Positions 35,366 to 45,308 are shown, counted from the stretch's first letter. The stretch: 64,000 nt of DNA from UBA1206 sp050953105 (GCA_050953105.1 JBMNMA010000004.1:62001-126000); one strand, 5' to 3'. Notes: generated from the sequence alone by a model not told the origin. Translations and numbers: made by a program.

Positions 35366-37891
35366 TTGAATGACATGAACATAGTTAAAAGAAGCGGAGA
35401 AAGCGTTGAATTTTGTCCCGAAAAAATATTAAATGCAATGAAAAAGGCCTTCGACGGCCAGAAGCAGACTGTAAATAACGAAATCTTATCATCCCTCCTT
35501 GAAGCCGTTGTGTCAAGGCTTAACCTTAACGATTTCCTCACCGTGGAAAACGTTCAGGACGAGGTGGAAAGGGTATTGATGGAACAAGGCTACTACGAGG
35601 TGGCCAAGGCCTACATCCTTTACCGGGAAAAACGCTCATCCCTAAGGCGTGTGAGAAACAGCATTGTCAGTCAAGTAGGGGACGATGACCTTGACGCCAC
35701 CTTAAGGGGAATCCAAAAGGAATTCGATGACGAAACCTACCCCCTTTCGGCGCTACTTAATAAATACGAAAGCTTTTCAAAACCCGTAATGACTGCCGAA
35801 GAACGCCGTGCGGTGCTGGTAAAGGCGGCGGTGGAGCTGACAACCCTCGAATCCCCCCGGTGGGAATTTATCGCCGCCAGGCTTTTGTATTTTTTCTTTA
35901 ACAAAAACCTTCAAAAAGAGCTTTCCTCCATTGGAATTACTAGCTTTTACGAAAAAATCCGTTACCTTACCGACAAGGGCCTGTATGGCGACTATATTTT
36001 ATCCCATTACTCTAAAACCGAAATCGATCTGGCCGAAACATTTATAAATTCCGAACGGGACGGACTGTTCACCTATTCCGGTCTTGATTTACTGTTAAAG
36101 CGTTATGTCATACGCAGCCATTCGGGTGTTCCCCTTGAAACTCCTCAGGAGATGTTCTTGGGAATATCCCTTCATCTTGCCATGAATGAATCAAACTGCC
36201 GCATGGAGTGGGTAAAACGGTTTTACGACATGCTAAGCCGCATGGAGGTAACCATGGCCACCCCCACTATGTCCAACTCCCGCAAGCCATATCACCAGCT
36301 TTCAAGCTGCTTTATAGATACCGTTCCCGACTCCCTTGACGGCATATACCGTTCAATAGACAACTTCGCCAAGGTTTCAAAGCTGGGCGGCGGTATGGGA
36401 CTGTATTTCGGTAAGGTGCGGGCCACCGGCAGCGACATAAGAGGCTTCAAGGGCGCCGCCGGCGGGGTTATACGCTGGATACGCCTTGTCAACGATACGG
36501 CAGTGGCGGTGGACCAGCTTGGCATGCGTCAGGGCGCCGTGGCGGTGTATCTTGATGTGTGGCATAAGGATTTGCCGGAATTTTTACAGCTTCGCACCAA
36601 CAACGGCGACGACCGGATGAAGGCCCACGACGTTTTCCCGGCGGTATGCTATCCCGACTTGTTCTGGCGCCTTGCGGAGGAAAACATGGATTCCCAATGG
36701 CACCTTATGTGTCCCCACGAGATACTTGCGATCAAAGGCTATGCCCTTGAGGACTATTACGGCGAAGAATGGGAAAAGCGTTATTACGACTGTGTAAACG
36801 ACGCGCGTATATCAAAGCGGACGGTGACCATTAAGGATATTATCAGGCTTATACTCCGCTCGGCGGTGGAGACCGGCACCCCCTTTGCATTCTACCGGGA
36901 TACTGTAAACCGCATGAACCCCAACGGACATACGGGTATAATTTACTGCTCCAACCTTTGCACCGAAATCGCCCAGAATATGTCCCCCATTGAGCATGTG
37001 TCCACAACCGTTTCAACTCAAAACGGGGATACGGTGGTGGTTACGGTAACCCATCCCGGGGATTTTGTGGTGTGCAATTTGGCAAGCCTGTCATTGGGCA
37101 ACCTGCCGGTGGAGGACGAGGAATACATGGAGCGCACGGTGGAAACTGCGGTAAGAGCGCTGGATAACGTTATAGACCTTAACCTTTACCCTCTGGAATA
37201 CGCCAGAATCACCAACCATAAATACCGTGCCATCGGCCTTGGCGTCAGCGGATATCATCATATGCTGGCAAAGCGGGATATAAAGTGGGAAAGCGAAGAA
37301 CATTTACAGTTTGCGGACAAAGTTTTCGAGCATATAAACTACTCCGCCATTAAAGCTGATACTTCCATTGCCGCCGAAAAGGGCAGATATTCCCTTTTTG
37401 AAAACAGCGACTGGCATACCGGCAAATATTTTGAAAAGCGGGGATATACCTCCGAAAAATGGTTAAAACTTAAAGAAACCGTGGCAAGACAGGGAATGAG
37501 AAACGCCAACCTGCTGGCTATTGCCCCCACCTCAAGCACCTCCATACTTTCGGGAACCACCGCAGGGGTTGACCCGGTTATGAAACGCTTTTTCCTTGAG
37601 GAAAAGAAGGGCAGCATGCTTCCTCGGGTAGCCCCCGAGCTTTCGCTTAAAACCTGGTGGTTTTACAAGGCGGCCCACACCATAGACCAAAGCTGGTCGG
37701 TTAGGGCGTCGGGCATCCGTCAGCGGCATATAGACCAGGCCCAGAGCATGAACCTATATATCACCAACGAATACACCATGCGCCAGGTGCTGGATCTGTA
37801 TCTTCTGGCCTGGCACAGCGGGGTAAAGACAATTTACTACATCCGCAGTAAATCCCTTGAAGTTGAAGACTGCGACAGCTGCTCGTCATGA
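35366..37891 (+). CDS. nrdA: Class I ribonucleotide reductase large subunit
   Basis: The 841-residue alpha subunit reduces ribonucleoside diphosphates. An N-terminal ATP-cone (IVKRSGESVEFCPEKILNAM) suggests allosteric activity control. Active-site elements are readable: SSCFIDTVPDSLDGIY (first Cys of the pair), YCSNLCTEI (radical Cys and Glu), and the C-terminal pair DCDSCSS that regenerates the disulfide. TTG at 35366 is the furthest start; ATG 35375 is the alternative, and neither has a strong ribosome site. It is followed by nrdB 12 nt later. Confidence 0.94.
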   Translation: MNDMNIVKRSGESVEFCPEKILNAMKKAFDGQKQTVNNEILSSLLEAVVSRLNLNDFLTVENVQDEVERVLMEQGYYEVAKAYILYREKRSSLRRVRNSIVSQVGDDDLDATLRGIQKEFDDETYPLSALLNKYESFSKPVMTAEERRAVLVKAAVELTTLESPRWEFIAARLLYFFFNKNLQKELSSIGITSFYEKIRYLTDKGLYGDYILSHYSKTEIDLAETFINSERDGLFTYSGLDLLLKRYVIRSHSGVPLETPQEMFLGISLHLAMNESNCRMEWVKRFYDMLSRMEVTMATPTMSNSRKPYHQLSSCFIDTVPDSLDGIYRSIDNFAKVSKLGGGMGLYFGKVRATGSDIRGFKGAAGGVIRWIRLVNDTAVAVDQLGMRQGAVAVYLDVWHKDLPEFLQLRTNNGDDRMKAHDVFPAVCYPDLFWRLAEENMDSQWHLMCPHEILAIKGYALEDYYGEEWEKRYYDCVNDARISKRTVTIKDIIRLILRSAVETGTPFAFYRDTVNRMNPNGHTGIIYCSNLCTEIAQNMSPIEHVSTTVSTQNGDTVVVTVTHPGDFVVCNLASLSLGNLPVEDEEYMERTVETAVRALDNVIDLNLYPLEYARITNHKYRAIGLGVSGYHHMLAKRDIKWESEEHLQFADKVFEHINYSAIKADTSIAAEKGRYSLFENSDWHTGKYFEKRGYTSEKWLKLKETVARQGMRNANLLAIAPTSSTSILSGTTAGVDPVMKRFFLEEKKGSMLPRVAPELSLKTWWFYKAAHTIDQSWSVRASGIRQRHIDQAQSMNLYITNEYTMRQVLDLYLLAWHSGVKTIYYIRSKSLEVEDCDSCSS

Positions 37892-37903
37892 AAGGAGAAT
37901 AAA

Positions 37904-38947
37904 ATGGAAACCATGAATAAAAAGCCCTTGTTCAACCCCAACGGGGATATCGACGTCCGGTTCCGCCGGATTATCGGGGGGAACACCACCAACTTAAACG
38001 ACTTTAACAACATGAAATACGGCTGGGTAAGCGACTGGTACCGCCAGGCCATGAACAATTTCTGGATACCCGAGGAAATAAACCTTTCCCAGGACGTAAA
38101 GGACTATCCCAACCTCCTTCCCGCCGAACGGACAGCCTACGATAAAATTTTAAGCTTTCTTGTGTTCCTAGACTCAATCCAAACCGCAAACCTGCCCAAT
38201 ATCGGAGAATATGTCACCGCCAATGAAATTAATCTCTGCCTGTCCATACAAACCTTTCAGGAATGCGTCCATTCCCAAAGCTACAGCTATATGCTTGACA
38301 CCATCTGCTCCCCGGTTGAAAGAAACGACATTCTTTATCAGTGGAAAACCGACGAGCATCTGTTAAGGCGGAACACTTTTATAGGCGACTGCTATAACGA
38401 GTTTCAGATTAAAAAAGACCCCTTCACCCTTCTTAGGGTTATGATGGCAAACTTTATTCTTGAGGGAATATATTTCTACTCCGGATTTATGTTTTTCTAC
38501 AATCTTTCCAGAAACGGAAAAATGCCGGGTTCGGCCCAGGAGATACGCTATATAAACCGGGACGAAAACACCCACCTTTGGCTGTTTAGGAATATAATTA
38601 GCGAAATGCAAAAGGAAAATCCCGAACTCTTTACCCCTGAAAATGTCAATATCCTTCGTGATATGATGTTAGAGGGCGTCCGGCAGGAAATCGAGTGGGG
38701 CCATTATGTCATAGGGGACAACATACCCGGCTTAAACAGGGATATGATAACCGACTATATCCGCTATCTGGGCAACCTCCGCTGGACAAGCTTGGGTTAT
38801 CCCGCCCTTTTCCTGGGGTATGAAAGCGAGCCGGCAAGCATGGAGTGGGTTTCAAGGTATTCCAACGCCAACATGGTGAAAACCGACTTTTTCGAGGCCC
38901 GTTCCACCGCCTACGCCAAAAGCACCGCCCTTACCGACGACCTTTGA
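37904..38947 (+). CDS. nrdB: Class I ribonucleotide reductase small subunit
   Basis: The 347-residue beta subunit houses the dimetal-radical cofactor. Metal ligands are readable: Asp in FLVFLDSIQ, Glu and His in QECVHSQSYSY, Glu in NFILEGIYFY, and Glu/His in RDENTHLW. The Tyr four residues after the His in HSQSY is where the radical Tyr lies in canonical class Ia/Ib enzymes, so a Tyr-radical type is likely. Strong AAAGGAGA ribosome site. An oxygen-dependent reductase is notable for a presumed anaerobe and fits the upstream redox-type regulator. Confidence 0.95.
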   Translation: METMNKKPLFNPNGDIDVRFRRIIGGNTTNLNDFNNMKYGWVSDWYRQAMNNFWIPEEINLSQDVKDYPNLLPAERTAYDKILSFLVFLDSIQTANLPNIGEYVTANEINLCLSIQTFQECVHSQSYSYMLDTICSPVERNDILYQWKTDEHLLRRNTFIGDCYNEFQIKKDPFTLLRVMMANFILEGIYFYSGFMFFYNLSRNGKMPGSAQEIRYINRDENTHLWLFRNIISEMQKENPELFTPENVNILRDMMLEGVRQEIEWGHYVIGDNIPGLNRDMITDYIRYLGNLRWTSLGYPALFLGYESEPASMEWVSRYSNANMVKTDFFEARSTAYAKSTALTDDL

Positions 38948-38956
38948 TATTGTAGC

Positions 38957-39223
38957 ATGAAGTATTATTTAATCTTCATTGCGGCCATAAACGTCATTAC
39001 CCTTATTCTTTATAAAGCGGATAAGGTAAAGGCAAAAAACCACCGCCGGCGGATTAAGGAGTCAGTGCTTCTTTCTTTCGGCTTTTTCGGAGGCGGAGCG
39101 GGAGCCTTGCTTGGCATGAGGCTGTTTCATCATAAAACAAGACATTGGTATATCTGGGTAGTAAATATCCTCGGCCTTGCTTTGACTATCGCTCTTCCAA
39201 TTATTCTTTTTTACCGACGGTAA
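38957..39223 (+). CDS. DUF1294 family small membrane protein
   Basis: The 88-residue protein has an N-terminal helix, a basic loop (DKVKAKNHRRRIKESVL), a Gly-rich segment (FGFFGGGAGALLGMRLFHHKT) and a C-terminal helix, as in DUF1294. Function unknown. It starts 10 nt after nrdB and precedes a terminator, so it belongs to the nrd unit. Confidence 0.85.
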   Translation: MKYYLIFIAAINVITLILYKADKVKAKNHRRRIKESVLLSFGFFGGGAGALLGMRLFHHKTRHWYIWVVNILGLALTIALPIILFYRR

Positions 39224-39244
39224 ACGCAAATTCAAAATTAAAAA

Positions 39245-39280
39245 GGCAGCGGTTTTTCATTTCCGCTGCCTGATTTTTTA
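39245..39280 (+). terminator. Terminator of nrd unit
   Basis: GGCAGCGG/CCGCTGCC stem followed by TGATTTTTTAT, about 20 nt after the DUF1294 stop. This marks the right end of recognisable core genes before the accessory region. Confidence 0.82.
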
Positions 39281-39570
39281 TAATTACTTATGTTTATTCC
39301 AATTTTGCCAAAACAGTGGCCCCAAAGGTGGACGGGGAAAGGGAGGACAAAACGGGGTTTTGGGTGAAGCTCTTATATAAAACCACATTGATATATTTTA
39401 CTAAACATAAAATTATCATCAAATCACCCCTTGACATTTGGAATTTGCCGGTGCTATTCTGTTTATATAATCAAATACTCCGGACATAAACAAATTAGTG
39501 CAAATTAAACCTGAAGGAGAATTTCAGGCGATATCAGCGCATCTGTATTTTACGAAACGGAGGGTAAGAT
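39281..39570. other. Spacer at the start of the accessory region
   Basis: It holds the promoter of the next gene and, at 39303-39324, TTTTGCCAAAACAGTGGCCCC, which resembles a degenerate copy of the TTGCCAA direct-repeat pair at 47057-47074. No gene is seen. Confidence 0.35.
39431..39460 (+). promoter_or_regulatory. Promoter for UPF0489 gene
   Basis: TTGACA at 39431-39436, 18 nt and TATTCT at 39455-39460. Confidence 0.55.
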
Positions 39571-40272
39571 ATGGAAAAGTGCCTGCTATCAATTGATTGG
39601 GATTATTTTGTTTATACAAAGGAAAATTGGGGCTCATATACCGAAAATAAAAAAAGCCTAATTGATTTTTGGTATAAAAGATACTTAAATGCCAGGTTCC
39701 GGGGGATTGACATCGAGCAAAATTTCGGCCTTACGCCGGAGGTCGGCACCTTCTGGGCAAAAATCAAGAAACGCTTTTACTTTGAAGATAATATTAAGGT
39801 TTATGTTTCGGATTCCCATGCCCTGTCATACAAGGCGGCAAAAGAAAGGGAATGTAATGCGGTCTATCTGTTTGATTCCCATTCCGACCTTGGCTATGGC
39901 GGACTTTCGGCTCTTGACTTTGAGGTTAACTGTTCCAACTGGCTTGGCAAACTGTTTAAGGACAAATATATTAATAAGGCTTTCATTATTTACAGCCCCC
40001 ATACAGCCGAAAAACCGGAATGCTTCCAACCAATCAACAGGATTTATAATATTAAATACTGTAAATTAGCCGATTTTAATAATAAAAAGCCGTGTGTGTC
40101 CGCCATACATATTTCAAGGTCCGGCGCCTGGACACCCCCGTGGCTTGACGGCAAATTCAATGAGTTTGTCAAAAGCTTGGGTATCCCATACGAATTAACC
40201 GACTGTCCCCACCGCCCCTGGGACCCCGACCATATTACCTTGTCGGACGAAATCAACTACCTGCTTGCATAG
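39571..40272 (+). CDS. UPF0489 family protein (arginase/deacetylase-like fold)
   Basis: The 233-residue protein begins with CLLSIDWDYF and has a central VYLFDSHSDLGYGG, the Asp/His pattern typical of UPF0489 and reminiscent of metal-binding arginase-like enzymes. It ends with ITLSDEINYLLA. Activity is unknown for the family. It stands alone with its own promoter and an AACGGAGGG ribosome site. AT content is higher than in the nrd genes, consistent with accessory DNA. Confidence 0.75.
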   Translation: MEKCLLSIDWDYFVYTKENWGSYTENKKSLIDFWYKRYLNARFRGIDIEQNFGLTPEVGTFWAKIKKRFYFEDNIKVYVSDSHALSYKAAKERECNAVYLFDSHSDLGYGGLSALDFEVNCSNWLGKLFKDKYINKAFIIYSPHTAEKPECFQPINRIYNIKYCKLADFNNKKPCVSAIHISRSGAWTPPWLDGKFNEFVKSLGIPYELTDCPHRPWDPDHITLSDEINYLLA

Positions 40273-40393
40273 CAGGTCTTATATCACATGGATTTTTTAT
40301 AAAAGTAAGGTCCGCAATATGGTTCATGGGTGTTAACATATACCCAATCGAAATTTTTGCCTGTTATTATAATGATGCAATAATGAATTCCGA

Positions 40394-40639
40394 TTGATTG
40401 GGATTTATATTAACGGATTAAAAAGTAAAACAAAAGAAGGAATAACCCCTGTTGCTTTTATCTTAGATATGGTTAAAAAGTGCCATGTCGGGTTTTTTGT
40501 CCCTGAAAGCGAAAACCCGTTCATTTTATATAAAGATAATAATGTAAATCACCTGCTTTCCTTTGTAAACCCCTCCTGTTCTATTAAAATAAAAATAACA
40601 CCTATTGCGGTCAAGCCCAAAAGGCTTGGACGGCAATAG
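40394..40639 (+). CDS. Doubtful small ORF, 81 codons
   Basis: It uses a TTG start without a ribosome site, and its 3' end runs into a long terminator hairpin. The middle (KKCHVGFFVPESENPFILYK) looks protein-like but I recognise no family. It may be a remnant or noncoding. Confidence 0.25.
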   Translation: MIGIYINGLKSKTKEGITPVAFILDMVKKCHVGFFVPESENPFILYKDNNVNHLLSFVNPSCSIKIKITPIAVKPKRLGRQ

Positions 40640-40646
40640 GTGTTTT
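40597..40646. terminator. Long bidirectional terminator hairpin
   Basis: The left arm AACACCTATTGC..GTCAAGCC pairs with GGCTTGGAC..GCAATAGGTGTT across a short A-rich loop and is followed by TTTTT. It lies 25 nt beyond the minus-strand stop at 40671. Confidence 0.8.
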
Positions 40647-40670
40647 TAATCGATTATAAATCTTAATAAA

Positions 40671-41972
40671 TCAACATAAAAGCCTGTTTAGTATTTCTTT
40701 TTTTGTTAATCCATTAAATGCTTTGGCAAAGGTGTCAAAGTCAGCATCCGGGCTTAATCCAAGACAGTTAAACAGTTCTTTTTTCATTTCTGCGTTCTCG
40801 GGATTTAGCAGGTTCATTTTATTTGAAAAACTTTCCCCTGTCAGGTCGGGGAAAACACCAATTCTTACCCCTCCGTGAGGATCACGGTAGCTTTTTAGAA
40901 AAGCTTTCATTCGCTCGGTAATCTGTTCATAGCAAATTACAGTCTGCGCCGTTCCCCATTCTACATAAAGATTATACCCTTTGGTATCGGGCAGCAACCC
41001 GTCTGCGACAAAGCCATCATAAGTATGGGTAGTCACATGGTCATTTAGATTTTTAATTTTTGTGCATACAAGATTAAACTCAATGCCGTCCTCTGTCAAT
41101 TGCTTGTGACCTACAATCGTGTGCGTTCCCCATATAATATCGTTATCGCCGCAAATTTCCACTCTGCTAAGCGGATATTCCGAAAGCTCTGAGACGGTTA
41201 AATCAGAACGCTTGGTGATCAGCTTATAATACCTAACCATAATTGGCACCATCATTAATTTGCCAAGGCTGTGGTGTTCCGGCAAATCCGGCCATTTAAG
41301 TATCTCACGCACTTGCCCTGTTATAAGGCCGTAACAATAGTTAAACCTGTCAAGCTCAATTCTGAAAATATCGCCGGTTTTGTATTTTACCGTCTTATGC
41401 TTTGCCGTGCGCAAACGGTTGATACGGTCAAAATAATCATCCGGACAGCTCATTATATAATAGTTCATAAAGCTATGAAAGGTTTCGTCATTACAAATGT
41501 TTACAATTCGCTCTGACTCCCCGATAGCTAATGAGCAGTTGTTTCGGGCATTATAAACCGACATATATGTTTTTTGATTATCTAGTGTATCAACAAATAA
41601 GTAAAACGAGCAGCCTAAGGGTGTAACAGATAAAATATCAGATGCAGTAACTGGCTTAAGCTTACCGCGGGATGTAAGGGGTAATATTTTTTCTCTGTTT
41701 TCCGTTTTTAAAAAAGTATCATGTTCGGCTATACTGCGTGTTACTGGGGTGCTTTGCCCGGAAGGAATACGGTTTTCCTCACAAATAATTTTTTTAATTA
41801 CCACTCCGTCCCAATATACCGTTGTTCTTTTATAAGTAATATTGGTTTTACTGAAATATCGGGTAATTTCCCAATCATCTTCAATCGGATTTAACCCCAA
41901 ATACCGGCGTTCCTCGTTTGTGATTCTTATAAAAAAATCCGAACCGAATAAAGAGTCCCAATTCACAGCCAT
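40671..41972 (-). CDS. Large protein with Imm26-like segment, function uncertain
   Basis: The 433-residue protein has no signal peptide or membrane segment. The central segment VKYKTGDIFRIELDRFNYCYGLITGQV resembles the start of the Imm26 immunity-protein domain (GDIFxIPL..YGYG). The N-terminus (DSLFGSDFFIRITNEERRYLGL) and C-terminus (GLTKKEILNRLL) are unassigned. No toxin gene is adjacent, so an immunity role is only a suggestion. Transcribed against its neighbours as a single gene. Confidence 0.6.
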   Translation of the reverse strand: MAVNWDSLFGSDFFIRITNEERRYLGLNPIEDDWEITRYFSKTNITYKRTTVYWDGVVIKKIICEENRIPSGQSTPVTRSIAEHDTFLKTENREKILPLTSRGKLKPVTASDILSVTPLGCSFYLFVDTLDNQKTYMSVYNARNNCSLAIGESERIVNICNDETFHSFMNYYIMSCPDDYFDRINRLRTAKHKTVKYKTGDIFRIELDRFNYCYGLITGQVREILKWPDLPEHHSLGKLMMVPIMVRYYKLITKRSDLTVSELSEYPLSRVEICGDNDIIWGTHTIVGHKQLTEDGIEFNLVCTKIKNLNDHVTTHTYDGFVADGLLPDTKGYNLYVEWGTAQTVICYEQITERMKAFLKSYRDPHGGVRIGVFPDLTGESFSNKMNLLNPENAEMKKELFNCLGLSPDADFDTFAKAFNGLTKKEILNRLLC

Positions 41973-42524
41973 ATTATTTATCTCCTAAAACCGTGTTAAC
42001 CATTTATGTATAAACCACTTGAAAATTGATCTATCATCAGAAAAAACGATAATATGTCCTGCTTTGTTTACTGAAACCCAGATGTTATAACTCCGTAAAT
42101 ACCGCATTTTAATAATGTCAATAGTCTTTGTTATATCAACAGCATTTGCTTTTTAATATTGCAAGCACAATCAGTCATCTTCTATCTTTTAATATCCCGC
42201 AAAGCATGTCCGTCCGCTGCCATATATTTTAGCCTTTGTGTAATTATCATTATAAAAGATGTTGTATAAATATTGCAACACAATTTTTCAATATTACTTA
42301 AATGCAAAGGCATAATGATGCTCAATAAATAAAAGACACCCTGATGCAAGACATATATTTAATACTTAATAATCTTGACATAGTTGTATCTTTTAAGTTA
42401 AAATCATAAATGGAAATTGCTGCAATTTATAAGACCAGTAATAACAATGGCAGCAAATCATAATAATTTTCAATGCCGGTAAAATTATATGCAAAGAAAA
42501 GTTTCAAGGAGGTGTAGCGACGAT
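41973..42524. other. AT-rich intergenic region before two-component operon
   Basis: About 550 bp, markedly AT-rich. I see no gene. A likely promoter for the regulator lies at 42375-42403 (TTGACA, 17 nt, TTAAAA). The rest may be eroded sequence. Confidence 0.4.
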
Positions 42525-43229
42525 ATGAAAATTCTTATTGCAGATGATGAGGCTGATATTCGAAACCTGATTAAAGCAAGTCTTGAGGAAAACGGATACA
42601 CCGTTATAACAGTACCAAACGGCAGGGAAGCTTTTGACTTGCTTATGTCGGATGACAATATTCGGTTGGCTATACTCGACGTTATGATGCCGGCTATGGA
42701 CGGCTTCAATTTGCTTCGCAAAATACGGGAGCACAGCACTATTCCCGTTATAATGTTAACTGCAAGGACTGACGATATGGACAAGGTGCTTGGTTTGGGG
42801 CTGGGCGCCGATGACTATATCTCCAAGCCCTTCTCGGTTTCCGAATTGATTGCCCGCGTCGGTGCGCAGCTTCGTCGTAGTAACGAATATCAATCGCCGA
42901 AGAAAAATTCCGTATCGGTTATCACCTATGGGAATTTGTCGGTAGACAAAGAAAAATGCTGCGCCTTTAAAAACGGGGAGCCTATTGAGCTTGGAGCAAA
43001 GGAGTTTAAGCTTCTTTTGCACTTTATGGAAAACCCTGAACGGGTTTATACAAAGCGGCAGCTGTATAATGCCGTTTGGGACGAAGATTATTATTACGAC
43101 GACAACACCATTATGGTACATATCAGCCGTGTTCGCAGCCGTATAGAGGATGACCCGCAAAACCCAAAGTATTTGAAAACCATACGGGGTATCGGGTATA
43201 AATTACATTACATTGGTGAAAAGCCGTGA
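42525..43229 (+). CDS. OmpR-family response regulator (VanR-like)
   Basis: The 234-residue regulator has an acidic pocket ILIADDEAD, phospho-acceptor Asp in AILDVMMPAMDG, MLTAR, the Lys of SKPFS, and a winged-helix DNA-binding domain (LGAKEFKLL, TIRGIGYKL). Start at ATG 42525 with AAGGAGGTG upstream; an in-frame extension reaches 42489. Its stop overlaps the kinase start by 4 nt. Target genes are probably the following methyltransferase, hydrolase and lipoprotein, by proximity only. Confidence 0.92.
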   Translation: MKILIADDEADIRNLIKASLEENGYTVITVPNGREAFDLLMSDDNIRLAILDVMMPAMDGFNLLRKIREHSTIPVIMLTARTDDMDKVLGLGLGADDYISKPFSVSELIARVGAQLRRSNEYQSPKKNSVSVITYGNLSVDKEKCCAFKNGEPIELGAKEFKLLLHFMENPERVYTKRQLYNAVWDEDYYYDDNTIMVHISRVRSRIEDDPQNPKYLKTIRGIGYKLHYIGEKP

Positions 43230-44608
43230 AAAGAAAACTGTCAAACCAATTTTTTAAAAACTTCTGGTTCAGCTTCCTGCTCTTTGTTCTTGCCACCGTG
43301 ATGGCGTTTGTTATGTTATCGGTGGCAAGCGGCTGGATTTCCGACTCCCTTGCCAAGAACCGCTATTCCGCAAGTGCTATTATAAGAGAAGATTACAGGC
43401 AGATTGATTCATCTGCCGTAGTGGAAAACGGTGGCGGTGTTCAGATTGTGGATAAAAATTTGCGTGTTGTCTATTCCGACGGGGTAGACACCATTCAGAA
43501 GGAGCAACTGAGCATACAGGAATTCACGGCCTTTTTAACAGAAAGTAAGAATAAACCATACCATTACGATATTCTTTATCAGCCTAAAGGTGAATTCTGG
43601 CTTATCGTCACTTTCCCGACATCGGTAAGGCTTGATTTTGCTTTGGTGTACAACAAGAAAGCGGCACCAGGCGATTTTTTGCGTGCGAGTGGAGCCATTG
43701 CCTTTTCGGTGCTAAGCTATCTTGTCATTCTTGCTGTGTTCACTTTAATCTATTCCAAAATCACTGCCGCAAAAATAACCATCCCTTTAAAAAAGCTCTG
43801 CGACGGCACCAGACTTCTGCGGGAGGGTGATTATTCGGCACGGGTGGATTTAGGACTGAAAAACGAGTTTGCTGAACTGCAGGACACATTTAACGACATG
43901 GCTGCCCGTATTGAGCAGGAGACTGCCTTGCGTAAAAAATCAGAGGAGGACAGGAAGCGGCTGATTCTGGATATATCCCACGACTTGAAAAACCCTCTTT
44001 CAAGCATACAGGGATATGCAGAGCTGCTTTGTGGAAAGACTCCGTCGCCGGAGCTGACGGCAATCTATCAAAACAGCAGGCGAGCCAATCGGTTGCTTAA
44101 TGAATTATTCGAACTTTATAAAATGGATAGCCCGGATTTTGCCTTAAAGCTACATAAAGCGGACATTTGTGAAGTATTGCGGCTAATATGCGCCGAAATG
44201 GTGCCACAGCTGGAAAGTGCGAATTTCAATTATGAATTTGACTTTCCCGAGGAAAGTATTTATGTTATGTTAGATACCGGCCACTTCGGGCGCCTTATTC
44301 AAAATCTTACGGATAACGCCGTGCGGTATAATCCCGAGGGAACAACCATTTCCGTAAGCCTTAAGTCTCAAAATAAAATCGTCGTAATTAATTTTTGTGA
44401 TGACGGAATCGGTATACCCGGTCATCTAACCAAGGATATTTTCAACCCCTTTGTCCGAGTGGACGACTCACGCAATTCCCAAACCGGCGGAAGCGGGCTG
44501 GGGCTTTCCATTGCCAAAAAAATAGCACAGGCCCACGGCGGGGATCTTACATTGGTTGAAGGTAATAGCAAGGGTTGTGCTTTTAAGATAACAATCCCAA
44601 TAATTTAA
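43226..44608 (+). CDS. Sensor histidine kinase (VanS-like)
   Basis: The 460-residue kinase has a membrane helix near 13-33, an extracytoplasmic segment of ~115 residues, a second helix (~155-177), HAMP, the H-box ISHDLKNPLSS, N-box NLTDNAVRYN and G-boxes DDGIGIPG and GGSGLGLSIAKK. It is translationally coupled to its regulator. Confidence 0.92.
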   Translation: MKRKLSNQFFKNFWFSFLLFVLATVMAFVMLSVASGWISDSLAKNRYSASAIIREDYRQIDSSAVVENGGGVQIVDKNLRVVYSDGVDTIQKEQLSIQEFTAFLTESKNKPYHYDILYQPKGEFWLIVTFPTSVRLDFALVYNKKAAPGDFLRASGAIAFSVLSYLVILAVFTLIYSKITAAKITIPLKKLCDGTRLLREGDYSARVDLGLKNEFAELQDTFNDMAARIEQETALRKKSEEDRKRLILDISHDLKNPLSSIQGYAELLCGKTPSPELTAIYQNSRRANRLLNELFELYKMDSPDFALKLHKADICEVLRLICAEMVPQLESANFNYEFDFPEESIYVMLDTGHFGRLIQNLTDNAVRYNPEGTTISVSLKSQNKIVVINFCDDGIGIPGHLTKDIFNPFVRVDDSRNSQTGGSGLGLSIAKKIAQAHGGDLTLVEGNSKGCAFKITIPII

Positions 44609-44744
44609 GGTTGATTTAAGATTTTTTTCAGCTGCATGACAGACTATGTTGCTATGATGGCAACAGATCTGAAATGCAGTTGATTTTTTATTGTGTTTTA
44701 TTACATGCAGATTTTTTGCAATAAGTTTATTGAGGTGAAAATTT

Positions 44745-45296
44745 ATGAGGTATGAACCGACCGGTTTGGAAATGCTTTTAACAAGGCTTGCTTTTCACAT
44801 TTATGGTAAGTCCGTATATAAGGCATTTGCTGACTGCCTGCCCTTAAACGGAAATGAAAAGGTGCTTGACTTCGGGTGCGGCATAGGATCGGTGGCATAC
44901 TATACCGCACAGCGGCTTACCGACGGACATTTAGTATGTGTCGACATTTCTGAGCAGTGTATAGAAAACTGCCGAAAAACCTTAAGAAATTTTGAAAACA
45001 TCACCTTTCTGCATGCCCAATCCCTGTTTTTGCCGGAGAGCGGGTTTGATGTTATATATTGTCACTTTGTTCTCCATGACATTTCAGAAACAGACTTAGA
45101 AAAAGTTATACCGGAGTTGGCGAAAGCTTTAAAATCCGAAGGATATCTTGTTTTTCGGGAACCATTAAACCAAATAAAAAAACTGGGATTAATAAAACAG
45201 CTTATTACTGATAACAATCTTTCCCATAAAGAAAGTCGCATCATCGATATTCCTTCAATGGGCAGCACTCTTGAGAGCATTTATATTAAATTATGA
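44745..45296 (+). CDS. Class I SAM-dependent methyltransferase
   Basis: The 183-residue enzyme has the SAM-binding motif I VLDFGCGIGSVAYY (~39-52), the acidic residue after beta-2 (LVCVDISEQ) and a post-motif II CHFVLHDISE. It lacks extra domains. The substrate is unknown; small-molecule or lipid methylation is possible. Ribosome site GAGGTG. It lies 136 nt after the kinase. Confidence 0.85.
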   Translation: MRYEPTGLEMLLTRLAFHIYGKSVYKAFADCLPLNGNEKVLDFGCGIGSVAYYTAQRLTDGHLVCVDISEQCIENCRKTLRNFENITFLHAQSLFLPESGFDVIYCHFVLHDISETDLEKVIPELAKALKSEGYLVFREPLNQIKKLGLIKQLITDNNLSHKESRIIDIPSMGSTLESIYIKL

Positions 45297-45308
45297 TGGA
45301 GGTTTATA

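Noticed and set aside
39285..39330. Left core site of a third element
   Set aside because: TTTATTCCAATTTT matches the 11-bp core poorly and lies 5 nt from the repeat-like sequence rather than ~100 nt, so I did not call it an attachment site.
40380..40420. Partial duplicate of the UPF0489 gene start
   Set aside because: Only about 13 bases (ATTGATTGGGATT) match the real gene at 39590, and the frame closes at once; chance is sufficient.
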